From assembly GCF_017654505.1 (NCBI RefSeq), contig NC_054548.1:30015774-30079773 (forward strand): a stretch of 64,000 nucleotides of DNA, given 5' to 3'. Below are positions 48,185 through 59,122 of the stretch, one piece after another (positions within the stretch are counted from its first letter, which is position 1; each line of letters starts with the position of its first letter). Below the pieces are notes generated by a model. That model saw only the letters and a list, made by a program, of their open reading frames with translations, was not told where the DNA came from and did not search any database. The DNA comes from Polyodon spathula (Eukaryota; Chordata; Actinopteri; Acipenseriformes; Polyodontidae). The position numbers were made by a program, and so were the translations under genes.

Positions 48185-50832
48185 CCCATTTTGCTCGTTT
48201 GGTTGTTAGTAGCTTATTGATCCCAGAATCTCATCAAGCAGCTTTTTGAAGGATCCCTCGGTGTCAGCTTCAACAACATTACTAGGGAGTTGATTCCAGA
48301 CCCTCACAATTCTCTGTGTAAAAAAGTGCCTCCTATTTTCTGTTCTGAATGCCCCTTTGTCTAATCTCCATTTGTGACCCCTGGTCCTTGTTTCTTTTTT
48401 CAGGCTGAAAAAGTCCCTTGTGTCGACACTGTCAATACCTTATAGAATTTTGAATGCTTGAATTAGGTCGCCACGTAGCCTTCTTTGTTCAAGACTGAAC
48501 AGATTCAATTCTTTTAGCCTGTCTGCATATGACATACCTTTTAAGCCCGGAATAATTCTGGTCGCTCTTCTTTGCACTCTTTCTAGAGCAGCAATATCTT
48601 TTTTATAGCGAGGTGACCAGAACTGCATACAATATTCAAGATGAGGTCTTACTAGTGCATTGTACAGTTTTAACATTACTTCCCTTGATTTAAATTCAAC
48701 ACTTTTCACAATGTATCCGAGCATCTTGTTAGCCTTTTTTATAGCTTCCCCACATTGTCTAGATGAAGACATTTCTGAGTCAACAAAAACTTCTAGGTCT
48801 TTTTCATAGATTCCTTCTCCAATTTCAGTATCTCCCATATGATATTTATAATGTACATTTTTATTTCCTGCGTGCAGTACCTTACACTTTTCCCTATTAA
48901 ATGTCATTTGCCATGTGTCTGCCCAGTTCTGAATCTTGTCTAGATCATTTTGAATGACCTTTGCTGCTACAACAGTGTTTGACACTCCTCCTACTTTTGT
49001 GTCATCTGCAAATTTAACAAGTTTGCTTACTACACCAGAATCTAAATCATTAATGTAGATTAGGAATAGCAGAGGACCTAATACTGATCCCTGTGGTACA
49101 CCACTGGTTACCACACTCCATTCTGAGATTTTTCCTCTAATCAGTACTTTCTGTTTTCTACATGTTAACCACTCCCTAATCCATGTACATGTGTTTCCTT
49201 GAATCCCTACTGTGTTCAGTTTGAGAATTAATCTTTTGTGCGGGACTTTGTCAAAAGCTTTCTGGAAATCTAAATAAACCATGTCATATGCTTTGCAATT
49301 ATCCATTATCGATGTTGCATCCTCAAAAAAATCAAGAAAGTTAGTTAGACAGATCTCCCTTTCCTAAAACCATGTTGACTGTCTCCCAGGACCCTGTTAC
49401 CATATAGGTAATTTTCCATTTTGGATCTTATTATAGTTTCCATAAGTTTGCATATAATAGAAGTCAGGCTTACTGGTCTGTAGTTACCTGGTTCAGTTTT
49501 GTTTCCCTTTTTGTGGATCGGTATTACGTTTGCAATTTTCCAGTCTGTCGGTACAACCCCTGTGTCAAGAGACTGCTACATGATCTTGGTTAGCGGTTTG
49601 TAAATTACTTCTTTCATTTCTTTGAGTACTACTGGGAGGATCTCATCCGGCCCAGGGGATTTGTTTATTTTAAGAGCTCCTAGTCCCTTTAACACTTCTG
49701 CCTCTGTTATGCTAAAGTTATTTAAAACTGGATAGGAACTGGATGACATGTGGGGCATGTTGTCAGTATCTTCCTTTGTAAAAACTTGTGAAAAGTAATC
49801 ATTTAATATATTTGCTATTTTTTTTCTTCATCTACGATTTTGCCATTTGTATCTCTTAAACATTTAATCTCCTCTTTGAATGTTCTCTTGCTGTTGTAAT
49901 ATTGGAAAAACATTTTGGAATTGGTTTTAGCTCCCTTAGCAATGTTCATTTCTATTTCTCTCTTGCCATTTCTAACTTCCTTTTTGACTTGCGTTTGCAG
50001 TTCCGTGTTCTCTTTCTGTGTACTTTCATTGTTTTGCGCCTCTAGTACTACATTTTTGAAGAACAACCATCCTTCTTCTGTGGGTGTTTTCTCTATTTTA
50101 CTCCAATCTACTTCTGTTAGTCTCTGTTTCATACCTTCATAGTTTGCTTTTCTAAAATTGTAAACCTTAGCTTTAGTCATTACTTTTGGGGTTTTAAAAA
50201 ACACTTCAAATGAGACCATGTTGTGGTCTGAGTTTGCCAGTGGTTGTCTGACCTCTGTTTTAGTTATTCTGTCTTTGTTATTTGAAAAGACTAAATCAAG
50301 GCATGCCTCCCCTCTAGTCGGTGCCTTGACAAATTGTGTTAGGAAGCAGTCATTTGTCATTTCCACCATTTCAATTTCATCCTTCGTGCTACCCACCGGG
50401 TTTTCCCATTTTATATGGGGGAAGTTGAAATCCCCCATTAGTATGGCTTCTCCTTTGCTACATGCATTTCTAATGTCATTGTATAACAGATTATTTTGCT
50501 CACCGTCTGAATCTGGCGGTCTATAGCATGCTCCTATTATTATGCCCTTTGAATTTTTGTCCGTTATTCTGACCCATATTGATTCGGCTTTATTTTCTTT
50601 GTCCAGGTTTAACACCTGGGCTTCATGACTGTTTCTTATGTATAGCGCTACCCCTCCACCTCTTCTGTCCTGCCTGTCTTTCCTATACAGTGTATACCCA
50701 CAAATATTATATTCGTCCCCATCACTCTCAAACAACCACGTTTCTGTAACACCTATCACATCATAGTTACCTGTTAGTGCAGTAGCTTCAAGCTCTAGAA
50801 TTTTGTTTCTGATACTTCTAGCATTTAGAGAA
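48185..50832 (-). pseudogene. CR1 ORF2: endonuclease and reverse transcriptase, frameshifted
   Basis: The endonuclease begins KCISLNARSIRNKILELEAT, then VIGVTETWLF (catalytic Glu), GEAILMGDFNFPHIKWENP, and PLANSDHNMVSFEV (the SDH motif). The frame breaks at about 49815. An RT leader (ALKINKSPGPDEILPVVLKE) and KIANVIPIHKKG with NYRPVSLTS follow in other frames. The main RT frame 49306-48440 reads MVYLDFQKAFDKVPHKRLIL, TSGVPQGSVLGPLLFLIYIN, and LVKFADDTKVGG, with the FADD catalytic pair intact. The thumb region ends LEYCMQFWSPRYKKDIAALE, RVQRRATRIIPGLKGMSYAD and LIQAFKIL, then a stop at about 48438. After that the terminal 80 or so residues still read in frame. Confidence 0.9.
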
Positions 50833-50923
50833 ATACATTTAATGGTTGTCTTACCTGAGTTGTTGTTCTTGTTTTGATGCGGTCTCCCTTCTGTTTTTTT
50901 GTTGATTTCTCCCCCCTTCCTTT

Positions 50924-51739
50924 CTAGTTTAAATGCTTCTGAACCTGCTCGAGGATCTTTTCTCCAAGTAGACTGGTTCCCTTGTTATTTAAGTGCAGTC
51001 CGTCCTGTCTATACAGATAGTCCTCATTGTAGAATGTGGTCCAATGATCAAGATAGGTGAAGCCTTCCTGCGTGCACCAAGTCTTCAGCCATGCATTTTG
51101 ATTAATTATTTCCAGCTGTCCATATGGTCCTTTGCAAGGTGCCGGTAGTATACCAGAAAATACCACAGTTTTGGTCTTCTCTTTTAATTTCCTTCCTAGC
51201 TCTCTGAATTTGTTTTGCAGGGATTTTGGTCTGTCTCTTCCAATGTTGTTTGTACCGATGTGGATGACTACTACCGGGTCGTCTCCTGTTCGTTCTAGGA
51301 GCCTGTCCACGTTCTAAGTGATGTGCTTGACTGAGGCTCCCGGAAGGCAGCACACTGTTGTAGTAAGGGGGTCCAAACTGCGAATTGAACTTGCTGTGTT
51401 TCTCAATATGGAGTCCCCAACAATCATGACCTCCCTTATTTTTGCTGTCTGGTCACCACTGTCAATGGGGTCCTGGCTGTTGTTCCTTTCATTCTCTTGT
51501 TGTTGGTTCTGCTCATCAAAATTCTGAAGTGACTCAAATTTGTTGGTTGTTTTGATTTCTGGTGGTTGTGTTTGACAAAGTTTATTTTTTTCCCTGCTTC
51601 TGCCTACCTGAACCCAGCTGTTCTGACCTTCTATCTCCCTGGTGGCTTTCAGTTTGTTAGGGGTGATGCAGATTTCCATGAATTGTTGGTGTGCCAGTTC
51701 CTCAAGATCCTGTTGCTGTCGCACTTCTTCCAGCTCCAT
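50924..51739 (-). pseudogene. CR1 ORF1 with SGNH-hydrolase (esterase) domain
   Basis: The first part (51739-51314) is Gln/Glu-rich and reaches VMIVGDSILRNTASSIRSLD, where GDS is block I of SGNH hydrolases (nucleophilic Ser). After a single stop the frame resumes with VVVIHIGTNNIGRDRPKSLQ (GTNN, block III) and ends YRQDGLHLNNKGTSLLGEKI (DGLHL, block V, with catalytic Asp and His). All catalytic blocks are readable. Esterase-type ORF1 proteins are known in CR1-clade LINEs, where their role in retrotransposition is not well settled. A methionine at 51739 is the plausible start, but upstream in-frame coding cannot be excluded. Confidence 0.85.
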
Positions 51740-51875
51740 TTATAGCATACTTACTAGTTTATTCAAGTCTTGGATCACGCGGCACTTTACGCACACTTGG
51801 TTTAGCTCCGCTGGGTTTCTCAGATTTCCCACATCAAGCAGTGTCACAGATTACTGGCTTGAAGACCATGTTGAG

Positions 51876-51897
51876 GTTTTTTTTTTTTTTTTTTTTT
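51876..51897. repeat. T homopolymer in CR1 leader
   Basis: An uninterrupted T run of about 20 bases lies within the leader region of the LINE. Confidence 0.9.
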
Positions 51898-52300
51898 GAA
51901 GTTTAGTATCTTCTGCAGCTGTCAGCCTGCTTTCCAACTGCTTCTAAACTGCTCTGTACTTTTCCACGCCTGTACTTCTTCCACTCGCTGTCGCTGGGAA
52001 GACTGCCTCGTTTAACTGCGTTGTTCTGCTGTGCTGTTGGCTCCTCCCCTCGCCCGTGTCACAGAACGGCGCTGAATTTGAATCCACTGCTCCGAGTTTC
52101 AGCTTGTTTGTTATCAGAAAAACACACGCGGCTGTCTGACTTTGAGCTGCTGCTGTGTTTCCCCAATGTCCTCTGTTTTCTGATTAAAGCAATTAAAGAT
52201 GCAATTTCTCCTTTCTGCTTCTAAACTGCTCTATACTTTTCCATGCCTGTACTTCTCCCACTCGCTGTCGCTTCCACTCGCTGTCGCTGTTGAAATAATT

Positions 52301-53414
52301 ACTTGACCACTCCCCAACCCAACAAATGCAATTATATATAAATAACAAAATAAGGGTTTGTGGAAATGGATAACGTGTAAAACAAACAAATAAAAGTGTA
52401 TTCAATTATTGCACAAGATTCCTAATACCAATGCCGGGTACTTGTGATAGAGGCCAAGGGAGGAAATAAAAAGTAACTACAATTACCTACTAGGGTTCCA
52501 ATTAATTGTTTTTAAGCTAAGGGTGCAGTATTGTGCACAAATCTTAAGTATTCCTATCTCCAGAAATTTGTGCCTGTAATTGATATAATTGTCATTCTAT
52601 ACTAGGTGTAGCACTGAATAGTCAAATACTTGACTAGTGGAACAGAAAACTGATAGTCGATCTCAGAACATTGCAGTCAACTAATCCCACGTCAAATCAA
52701 GTGAATTAAGTGCGGAGCATGCGGTTTCAGGTGGAAGGAAGTGTAATTGCAGTTTCAGTCTTAACACATAATAGTCTTTACACAAATCCAGTCAGTATTT
52801 AAATATAGTGCACAAAGAGCAAAGTGTTATAAAACAGTATATTCACAAATAGAGCACCAGGCATTATACAATACGCGATTTCCTTCTTTTTTTTAAGTGG
52901 TGACTATTTGATTATACCTCAACAATTAGACTGAATAGTTTAAGGCCATTACCTGTGCAGCAGATTTGTATAATTTTTAGTAAAGTTAGTAAAGAATATC
53001 ATAACAAGTTTAAATATACTGAGAGGCTTCCAAGTCTATTGGAAATTCTTATGCGGCCAGCTGATGCGTTCCCTCTGGTAGGAATTGTAAACCCTGTCGG
53101 CTTTATTCTGTTTTTCCTTCGGTACTGGATGAGCTACAAATTAATCAAAGGAGTTCATTAGGAGCTTTATCTGTTTTCAATCGGATGGCACTGCAGGATA
53201 AATGAGGTATAATCAAGCCTGCCCATGTTCCACTCACAGGTATGCAATTGTGCTTTACTAAACGTTATTAAACTTTCTTTCTTTTCTAGAAAGTCTCCTA
53301 AACCTTGTGTCATTCTGAAAGCTCATAAAGCCTAAACAATTAGGACCTCAAATCAGGTCTTGTTGAACACAAACAAAGCTTATGTGCAGAATGATAGTTC
53401 CATAAACAGCTAAA
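52301..53414. other. non-genic spacer
   Basis: AT-rich sequence; no gene or repeat recognised. Confidence 0.4.
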
Positions 53415-53444
53415 TATAAGAACATAAGAACATAAGAAAGTTTA
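53415..53444 (-). repeat. orphan CR1 tail, ~30 bases
   Basis: ATAAGAACATAAGAACATAA followed by GAAAGTTTA is identical to the extreme 3' end of the CR1 copies, but unrelated sequence follows at once. A second full tail starts about 120 bases later. Confidence 0.75.
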
Positions 53445-53537
53445 GGTTTATAGTATAAGGTGGCTGGAGACAGCTGCTACTCACGGAAAGGATTTCTCTG
53501 AAATTTTAACTTTATTTTTCCTACTTGCTGTGTCATA

Positions 53538-54592
53538 ATAACATAAGAACATAAGAAAGTTTACAAATGAGAGCAGGCCATTCGGCCCATCTTGCTCGTT
53601 TGGTTGTTAGTAGCTTATTGATCCCAGAATCTCATCAAGCAGCTTCTTGAAGGATCCCAGGGTGTCAGCTTCAACAGCATTACTGGGGAGTTGATTCCAG
53701 ACCCTCACAATTCTCTGTGTAAAAAAGTGTCTCCTATTTTCTGTTCTGAATGCCCCTTTTTCTAAACTCCATTTGTGACCCCTGGTCCTTGTTTCTTTTT
53801 TCAGGCTGAAAAAGTCCCTTGCGTCGACACTGTCAATACCTTTTAGAATTTTGAATGCTTGAATTAGGTCGCCACGTAGTCTTCTTTGTTCAAGACTGAA
53901 CAGATTCAATTCTTTTAGCCTGTCTGCATATGACATGCCTTTTAAGCCCGGAATAATTCTGGTCGCTCTTCTTTGCACTCTTTCTAGAGCAGCAATATCT
54001 TTTTTATAGCGAGGTGACCAACAGTGTTTGCCACTCCTCCTACTTTTGTGTCGTCTGCAAATTTAACAAGTTTGCTTACTATACCAGAATCTAAATCATT
54101 AATGTAGATTAGGAATAGCAGAGGACCTAATACTGATCCCTGTGGTACACCGCTGGTTACCACACTCCATTCTGAGGTTTTTCCTCTAATCAGTACTTTC
54201 TGTTTTCTACATGTTAACCACTCCCTAATCCATGTACATGTGTTTCCTTGAATCCCAACTGCGTTCAGTTTGAGAATTAATCTTTTGTGCGGGACTTTGT
54301 CAAAAGCTTTCTGGAAATCTAAATAAACCATGTCATATGCTTTGCAATTATCATTATCGATGTTGCATCCTCAAAAAAATCAAGCAAGTTAGTTAGGCAC
54401 GATCTCCCTTTCCTAAAACCATGTTGACTGTCTCCCAGTACCCTGTTACCATATAGGTAATTTTCCATTTTGGATCTGATTATAGTTTCCATAAGTTTGC
54501 ATATAATAGAAGTCAGGCTTACTGGTCTGTAGTTACCTGGTTCAGTTTTGTTTCCCTTTTTGTGGATCGGTATTACGTTTGCAATTTTCCAA
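53538..54592 (-). mobile_element. CR1-type LINE, second copy, 5'-truncated with internal deletion
   Basis: It has the same octamer tail and the same RT text as 48135-52300 on the minus strand: YLDFQKAFDKVPHKRLILKL, SGVPQGSVLGPLLFLIYIND, KFADDTKVGG, and the C-terminal VQRRATRIIPGLKGMSYADR. At 54020 it jumps across about 350 bases present in the other copy (48620-48971), joining at a short CCA/ACA microhomology. The 5' end is cut at about 54592 within KIANVIPIHKKG. Unlike copy 1 it keeps an uninterrupted C-terminal frame from 53978 to 53607. Confidence 0.9.
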
Positions 54593-54599
54593 TATATAT

Positions 54600-55500
54600 T
54601 GAACCAACAAACAAAACATATCAAATATAAACATATAATAGTCAAATAAATATCATTTTTCTATTTCAATAATAATTCTAAAAAAATGTTTAAAATAAAA
54701 TATTCATTTTCTGTTTGACAGTTGGGTATTGTCTTCCAGTTCATGACATGCAGTTCATAGCATACATAAAATGACTTACACACATATGCTGTGCTGATTC
54801 ACCCAATCAGTTTCTGTCATCTAAATTTTAAAAACCCTCCAGCATGAAAAGTGATGCACAGTATCATTCGAGAGCACATAGTTCTTATTAATTTGCCTGC
54901 AGCACTATCCAGTACACAAAGGACCTCCTCAATTATGTTAATCTTTGAATAAATCCTTTTGAACAAAGTTCATGCTCATTTTTACACTTCCAATGACTTC
55001 TGTATATTCAATTATGATTGAAATGTGGTTGCATTATGAAGAGTTTAAAAAACAAAATACTTTTTCAGATTTCAGATTTAACATCCAGTAAACAAAGAAG
55101 ATGCTACGCGCATGATAAGCCCACATTAAAAATATCACAGCTTTGCAGAGATGTAATAACACAGCTTCACTGAGTGACAGGTGACTTGATGGAAAAAGGC
55201 TTTTGTGAGAGTGTAACTACTTTTAACAATGTAACCAACTACAGAGCCAATAAATCAATTGATTGTTCCGAATTATTGTTCTTTCATTTAAAAATGCCCA
55301 GCCCCCTTGCCAAGAATGGCCCCATAAAAAATGGATTTGTGACAACATTTTTAAAGACAATAATACACAGAAGAGTATCACAATTTTAACAGGAACAGAT
55401 AGTATGTACTGTGTATCTACTTTAAAATGATAGATTTATAATAACTTTAACAGGCAAAACTGTTCTTTACAGAGGTATGACAGCAGATGCTCCCTTCTCA
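54600..55500. other. non-genic DNA upstream of OBI1
   Basis: AT-rich sequence without recognisable coding content. The OBI1 promoter should lie toward its right end. Confidence 0.4.
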
Positions 55501-55636
55501 AAAGATTTCTCAATTTTCGATGTGAGTTTGTGCCCCGCAGCTCACCGTAGTTACGGTTTTCTTCTAAGTAAGTGGGTGTGTTTATATCGTCAGGTCGCTC
55601 GTTGTGCTGCTGTTGCGTTAAGATTTGGGGTACATA
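55501..55636 (+). promoter_or_regulatory. obi1: likely OBI1 5' UTR / proximal promoter
   Basis: About 130 bases before the OBI1 start codon are richer in GC and CpG than the surroundings (GCCCCGCAGCTCACCGTAG, GTCAGGTCGCTCGTTGTG). No TATA box stands out. The assignment rests on position only. Confidence 0.35.
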
Positions 55637-55708
55637 ATGGCTCAGAACATCCAGAGCGTGACCCTTTCCTTGACTTTACCAATATCATGTCAGATTTGTC
55701 TCGGAAAG
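55637..55708 (+). CDS. obi1: OBI1 (RNF219) exon 1, N-terminus and first RING cysteines
   Basis: ATG at 55637 opens MAQNIQSVTLSLTLPISCQI followed by CLGK, 24 codons, then a donor AAG|GTAGGC at 55708/55709. The text matches the N-terminus of vertebrate OBI1, an E3 ubiquitin ligase that ubiquitinates origin recognition complex subunits and is needed for origin firing. C18 and C21 are the first zinc ligands of the RING, split from the rest by the intron. The phase is 0, which fits exon 2. The start context (CATAATGG) has G at +4. Intron 1 is 3.28 kb and full of transposon sequence. Confidence 0.93.
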
Positions 55709-56708
55709 GTAGGCACAGTTAACTATTTTAAGCGGTCTTGTGCGAATGGTTTAGGAGTATCAGAGAGTAAAGAAAGTGTGTACTGATGTTTGGTAGTTAG
55801 TGTATACTCACAGTAATCTGGTTTTGGGACGACTGGATACTTACCGGTAGTTTTTATTTCAGAGGTCTTCTCTTACAGGACAGATATAACGCCGTAGATA
55901 ATAGTTTCCTGATGTAGGTAACGCGTACCCAGCCTGGTATCCCCATAGGCTAATATAATGTCTACTAATGATTTGGATGTAATTGGTCTTCAGAGCGAAT
56001 GGAACGTTCTCGGATCTAAGGGTACACATAACAAACCTACCACTGTCTCATCCGGGACATTCCAAAACGCTTAACGTCCCTTAATGTAGTAAAGAATGCT
56101 GCTACAAAGTCCAAATTTGGCACAATATTAGCCCACAAAGAGTTCCATATATGCTATAAATTGTGTGATTGTATATGAAGGGGAAATGTATAAAACCCTC
56201 GTTAAGTGTCGTTTTCCCATCATAAAAACGCGCTTAATGTGGCTTAATCTATCCAAATCTATTGCTATTAACTCCAAACTTAACACAATGTTACCTTTTC
56301 AGCAGAGCTCACTTAAACTTAATAAAGGCTTTACGCTGTCAAATGTATGCTTACCTATTGACGTAAGGTGTTTTACCAACTGTTTTCACAAAATATATTG
56401 ATAGTTCCCTCTGTTGGACAAGTAACATTGTGTCAAGTTTGGAGTTAATAGCAATAGATTTGGATACATTGGGCCTCGTTAAGCACTATCCATGTAATGC
56501 ATAATAGTCTTACATGTCTTTCACATGCTTACTTTTGTAATTACTGCTTGAAACTATATGGATAGTGTCCTCTGTTGGACAAGTAACAATGTTTGGAGTT
56601 TGTAGCAATAGATTTGGATACATTAAGCCATGTTATGCGCGTTTTTATGATGGGAAAACGAGGCTTAATGAGGGTTTTATATATTTACTCTTCTAGTCTA
56701 TACAGTCA

Positions 56709-56713
<5 letters not shown>

Positions 56714-56769
<56 letters not shown>
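56714..56769. repeat. (TA)n tract left of Tc1 copy 2
   Basis: About 28 TA units run directly up to the left Tc1 terminus. Confidence 0.95.
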
Positions 56770-56772
<3 letters not shown>

Positions 56773-58330
56773 TGCATTGCAAAAGTATTCAGACCCCTGA
56801 CCAATTCTCTTATATTACTGAATTACAAATGGTACATTGAAATTTCGTTCTGTTTGATATTTTATTTTAAAACACTTACACTCAAAATAAGTTATTGTAA
56901 GGTGACATTGGTTTTATATTGGGAAATATTTTTAAGAAAAATTAATATTTGGTAGAGCCACCTTTCGCTGCAATAACAGCTTTAAGTCTTTTGGGGTAAG
57001 CATGTACCAGCTTTGCACACAGTGTCGGAGTGATTTTGGCCCATTCTTCTTGGCAGATTTGCTCCGGGTTGTTCAGGTTGGTTGGACGATGCTTGTGGAC
57101 CGCAATTTTCAAATAGTGCCACAGATTCTCAATGGGATTGAGACCAGGACTTTGACTGGGCCACTGTAGGACATTCACCTTTTTGTTCTTGAGCCACTCC
57201 AGTGTTGCTTTGGCCTTGTGCTTGGGATCATTGTCCTGTTGACTTTCCTCCCAAGCTTCAGTTTTTTAGCAGACTGAAGCAGATTCTCTTGCAGTATTTT
57301 CCTGTATTTTGCTCCATCCATTTTTCAATTGTAACAAGATGCCCAGTCCCTGCCGATGAGAAGCATCCCCACAGCATGATGCTGCAACCACCATACTTCA
57401 CTGTAGGGATGGTGTGTCTTGAGGCATGGGCAGTGTTAGGTTTGCGCCACTCATAGCGCTTTGAGTTTTGGCCAAAAAGCTCTATCTTGGTCTCATCTGA
57501 CCACAAAACCTTTTCCCTCATCGCAGCTGGGTCACTCTCATGCTTTCTGGCAAACTCCAGACGTGCTTTCAAATGGTACTTTTTGAGTAATGGCTTCTTT
57601 CTTGCCACCCTCCCATACAGGCCAGTGTTATGCAGAGCTCTTGATGTGGTTGACTGGTGCACCATTACTCCACTCCCAGCCACTGAACTCTGTAGATCCT
57701 TCAAAGTGATTGTTGGCCTCTCTGTGGCTTCTCTCACAAGTCTCCTTCTTGTTTGAGCGCTGAGTTTTGAGTGACGGCCTTTTCTTGGCAGTGCCTGGGT
57801 GGTGTGATGCAGCTTCCACTTCCTGATTATTGATCCAACTGTGCTCACTGGGATATCCAAACACTTGGATATTATTTTGTACCCATTCCCTAACCTGTGC
57901 ATTTGTATTACTTTATCTCTATCTTCTGTAGAATGCTCTTTGGTCTTCATTTTTCTTCAGATTCACAGCCTTACCAATGATCCTTCCACAGTGGGGTTTT
58001 TATCCAGAGAATATGACAGGAACTTTAGTGGTTCACAGGTGGAGGCCAATGTAAGGTAATTATGTCTTCGTTAGGGCAATTTCTTTCATCGGTGCAAACT
58101 GGGAGCTTCCACAGCACAGGGGTTGAATACTTATGCAAGCAAGATATTTCAGTTTTTTATTTTTCTTAAAAATATTTCCCCAACATAAAACCAGTGTCAC
58201 CTTACAATAATTGATTCAGAGTTTCAGTGTTTAAAAATAAAATATCAAACAGAACGAAATTTCAGTGTACCATTTGTAATTCGATAATATGAGAGAATTG
58301 GTCAGGGGTCTGAATACTTTTGCAAGCCAC

Positions 58331-58332
<2 letters not shown>
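56770..58332 (-). mobile_element. Tc1-type transposon, third family, copy 2
   Basis: The left end CAGTGCATTGCAAAAGTATT (56770) is inverted at the right end as ATACTTTTGCAAGCCACTG (58332), both bordered by TA-rich repeat. Terminal inverted repeats are about 170-200 bases. It is about 1.56 kb and has the transposase on minus. It is the longer relative of the copy at 44276-45673 and lies inside OBI1 intron 1, antisense to the gene. Confidence 0.92.
56942..57950 (-). pseudogene. Tc1-like transposase, single major frameshift
   Basis: It starts at ATG 57950 (MKTKEHSTEDRDKVIQMHRL). The paired-like domain is followed by LHHTTQALPRKGRHSKLSAQ, VARKKPLLKKYHLKARLEFA, and VLWSDETKIELFG with the first catalytic Asp intact. 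IPTVKYGGCSIMLWGCFSSA and [18 protein letters not shown] lead to a stop at 57258. A frameshift or small deletion here disturbs the usual [14 protein letters not shown] region; the DNA still shows GGACAATGATCCC in another frame. The C-terminal frame 57178-56942 reads [20 protein letters not shown] with the catalytic Glu intact, ending [11 protein letters not shown]. It is the best-preserved transposase in the window, but not functional as read. Confidence 0.9.

Positions 58333-58416
<84 letters not shown>
58333..58416. repeat. (GT)n-(AT)n tract right of Tc1 copy 2
   Basis: A short GT run followed by about 36 AT units starts at the right Tc1 terminus. Confidence 0.95.
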
Positions 58417-58420
<4 letters not shown>

Positions 58421-58750
58421 TTGTGCCAAATTTGGACTTTTTAGCTGCATTCTTTAGTACATCAAGCGACGTTAAGCATTTTAGAATGTCACTGTCATCC
58501 CGTTTGATTAAACTACACATATTAACATGTATTCTAGTTTGTTTGATGTATATTGAATCGTTCATAAATTCATCATGAAATGTACTGTGCACTTTGGTGG
58601 ATGTAGCAGACGGAGGGAACGTGCGACTGTGAGTGGCCACACGTTCGTGTTTAGTACTTTATGTAAAGTTTTTTTTTTATTATTATTATTTGTTTGTTTT
58701 TTAATGCATTTAGTATTACTATTTACATGTGTACAAGTGACTGTACATTT

Positions 58751-58755
<5 letters not shown>

Positions 58756-58802
<47 letters not shown>
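58756..58802. repeat. (GT)n microsatellite in OBI1 intron 1
   Basis: About 21 GT units lie 185 bases upstream of exon 2. Confidence 0.95.
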
Positions 58803-58804
<2 letters not shown>

Positions 58805-58986
58805 AATTCAATAACAGCCTGAAGTCTTGCAACAACATTAAGATTACATGTCAGCTTTCACTATACAAAATATATCAAATGTTCTGCAGGGTGATGGTAA
58901 ACTCTTGGAACACATACCTGTAGCCTAAGATGGTCAAGTTGTCTTTCATGCTTGCAGTCTCTCATTCACTATTTTGCATTTCTTAG

Positions 58987-59122
58987 GTACGCCATCCAGT
59001 GATCTGTGCTAACAACCATGTCTTCTGCTCTACTTGCATTGAAGTGTGGCTGAAAAGAAATAGCCAGTGTCCAACCTGTAGGGTTCCTATTACAACGGAG
59101 AACCCCTGTAGAGAGATCATAG
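58987..59122 (+). CDS. obi1: OBI1 exon 2, remainder of C3HC4 RING
   Basis: A pyrimidine-rich acceptor ending TTTCTTAG at 58986 is followed by VRHPVICANNHVFCSTCIEV, WLKRNSQCPTCRVPI and TTENPCREIIG, with donor G|GTGAGG at 59122/59123. The zinc ligands continue as C31, H35, C38, C41, C52 and C55, completing C-X2-C...C-X3-H-X2-C-X2-C-X10-C-X2-C, so the RING is intact. The exon is 136 bases, ending in phase 1. The last Gly codon is completed by exon 3. Confidence 0.95.

Larger units (their letters stand above)
48135..52300 (-). mobile_element. CR1-type LINE, nearly full length, decayed
   Basis: On the minus strand it has a 5' leader, ORF1 with an SGNH-esterase domain, ORF2 with AP endonuclease and reverse transcriptase, and a short 3' tail ending in copies of the octamer ATGTTCTT (read on plus as AAGAACAT at 48135). 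An octamer tail instead of poly(A) is a hallmark of CR1-like LINEs. The leader contains a repeated segment (TTCTAAACTGCTCT...CACTCGCTGTCGCT at 51942-51993 and 52219-52274). Several frameshifts and stops make it inactive. Confidence 0.9.
56020..58505. mobile_element. foldback-type inverted repeat in OBI1 intron 1, split by Tc1
   Basis: The left arm (about 56030-56320) contains AACGCTTAACGTCCCTTAAT, AAGTCCAAATTTGGCACAAT, AAAACCCTCGTTAAG, TCCCATCATAAAAACGCGC, and CCAAATCTATTGCTATTAAC. Its inverse appears in two pieces on either side of the Tc1 copy. 56415-56700 holds GCAATAGATTTGGATACATT, CGCGTTTTTATGATGGGA and GAGGGTTTTATA. 58418-58500 holds ATTGTGCCAAATTTGGACTT and GACGTTAAGCATTTT. The arms rejoin in register if the microsatellites and Tc1 (56714-58416) are removed. 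Confidence 0.75.
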
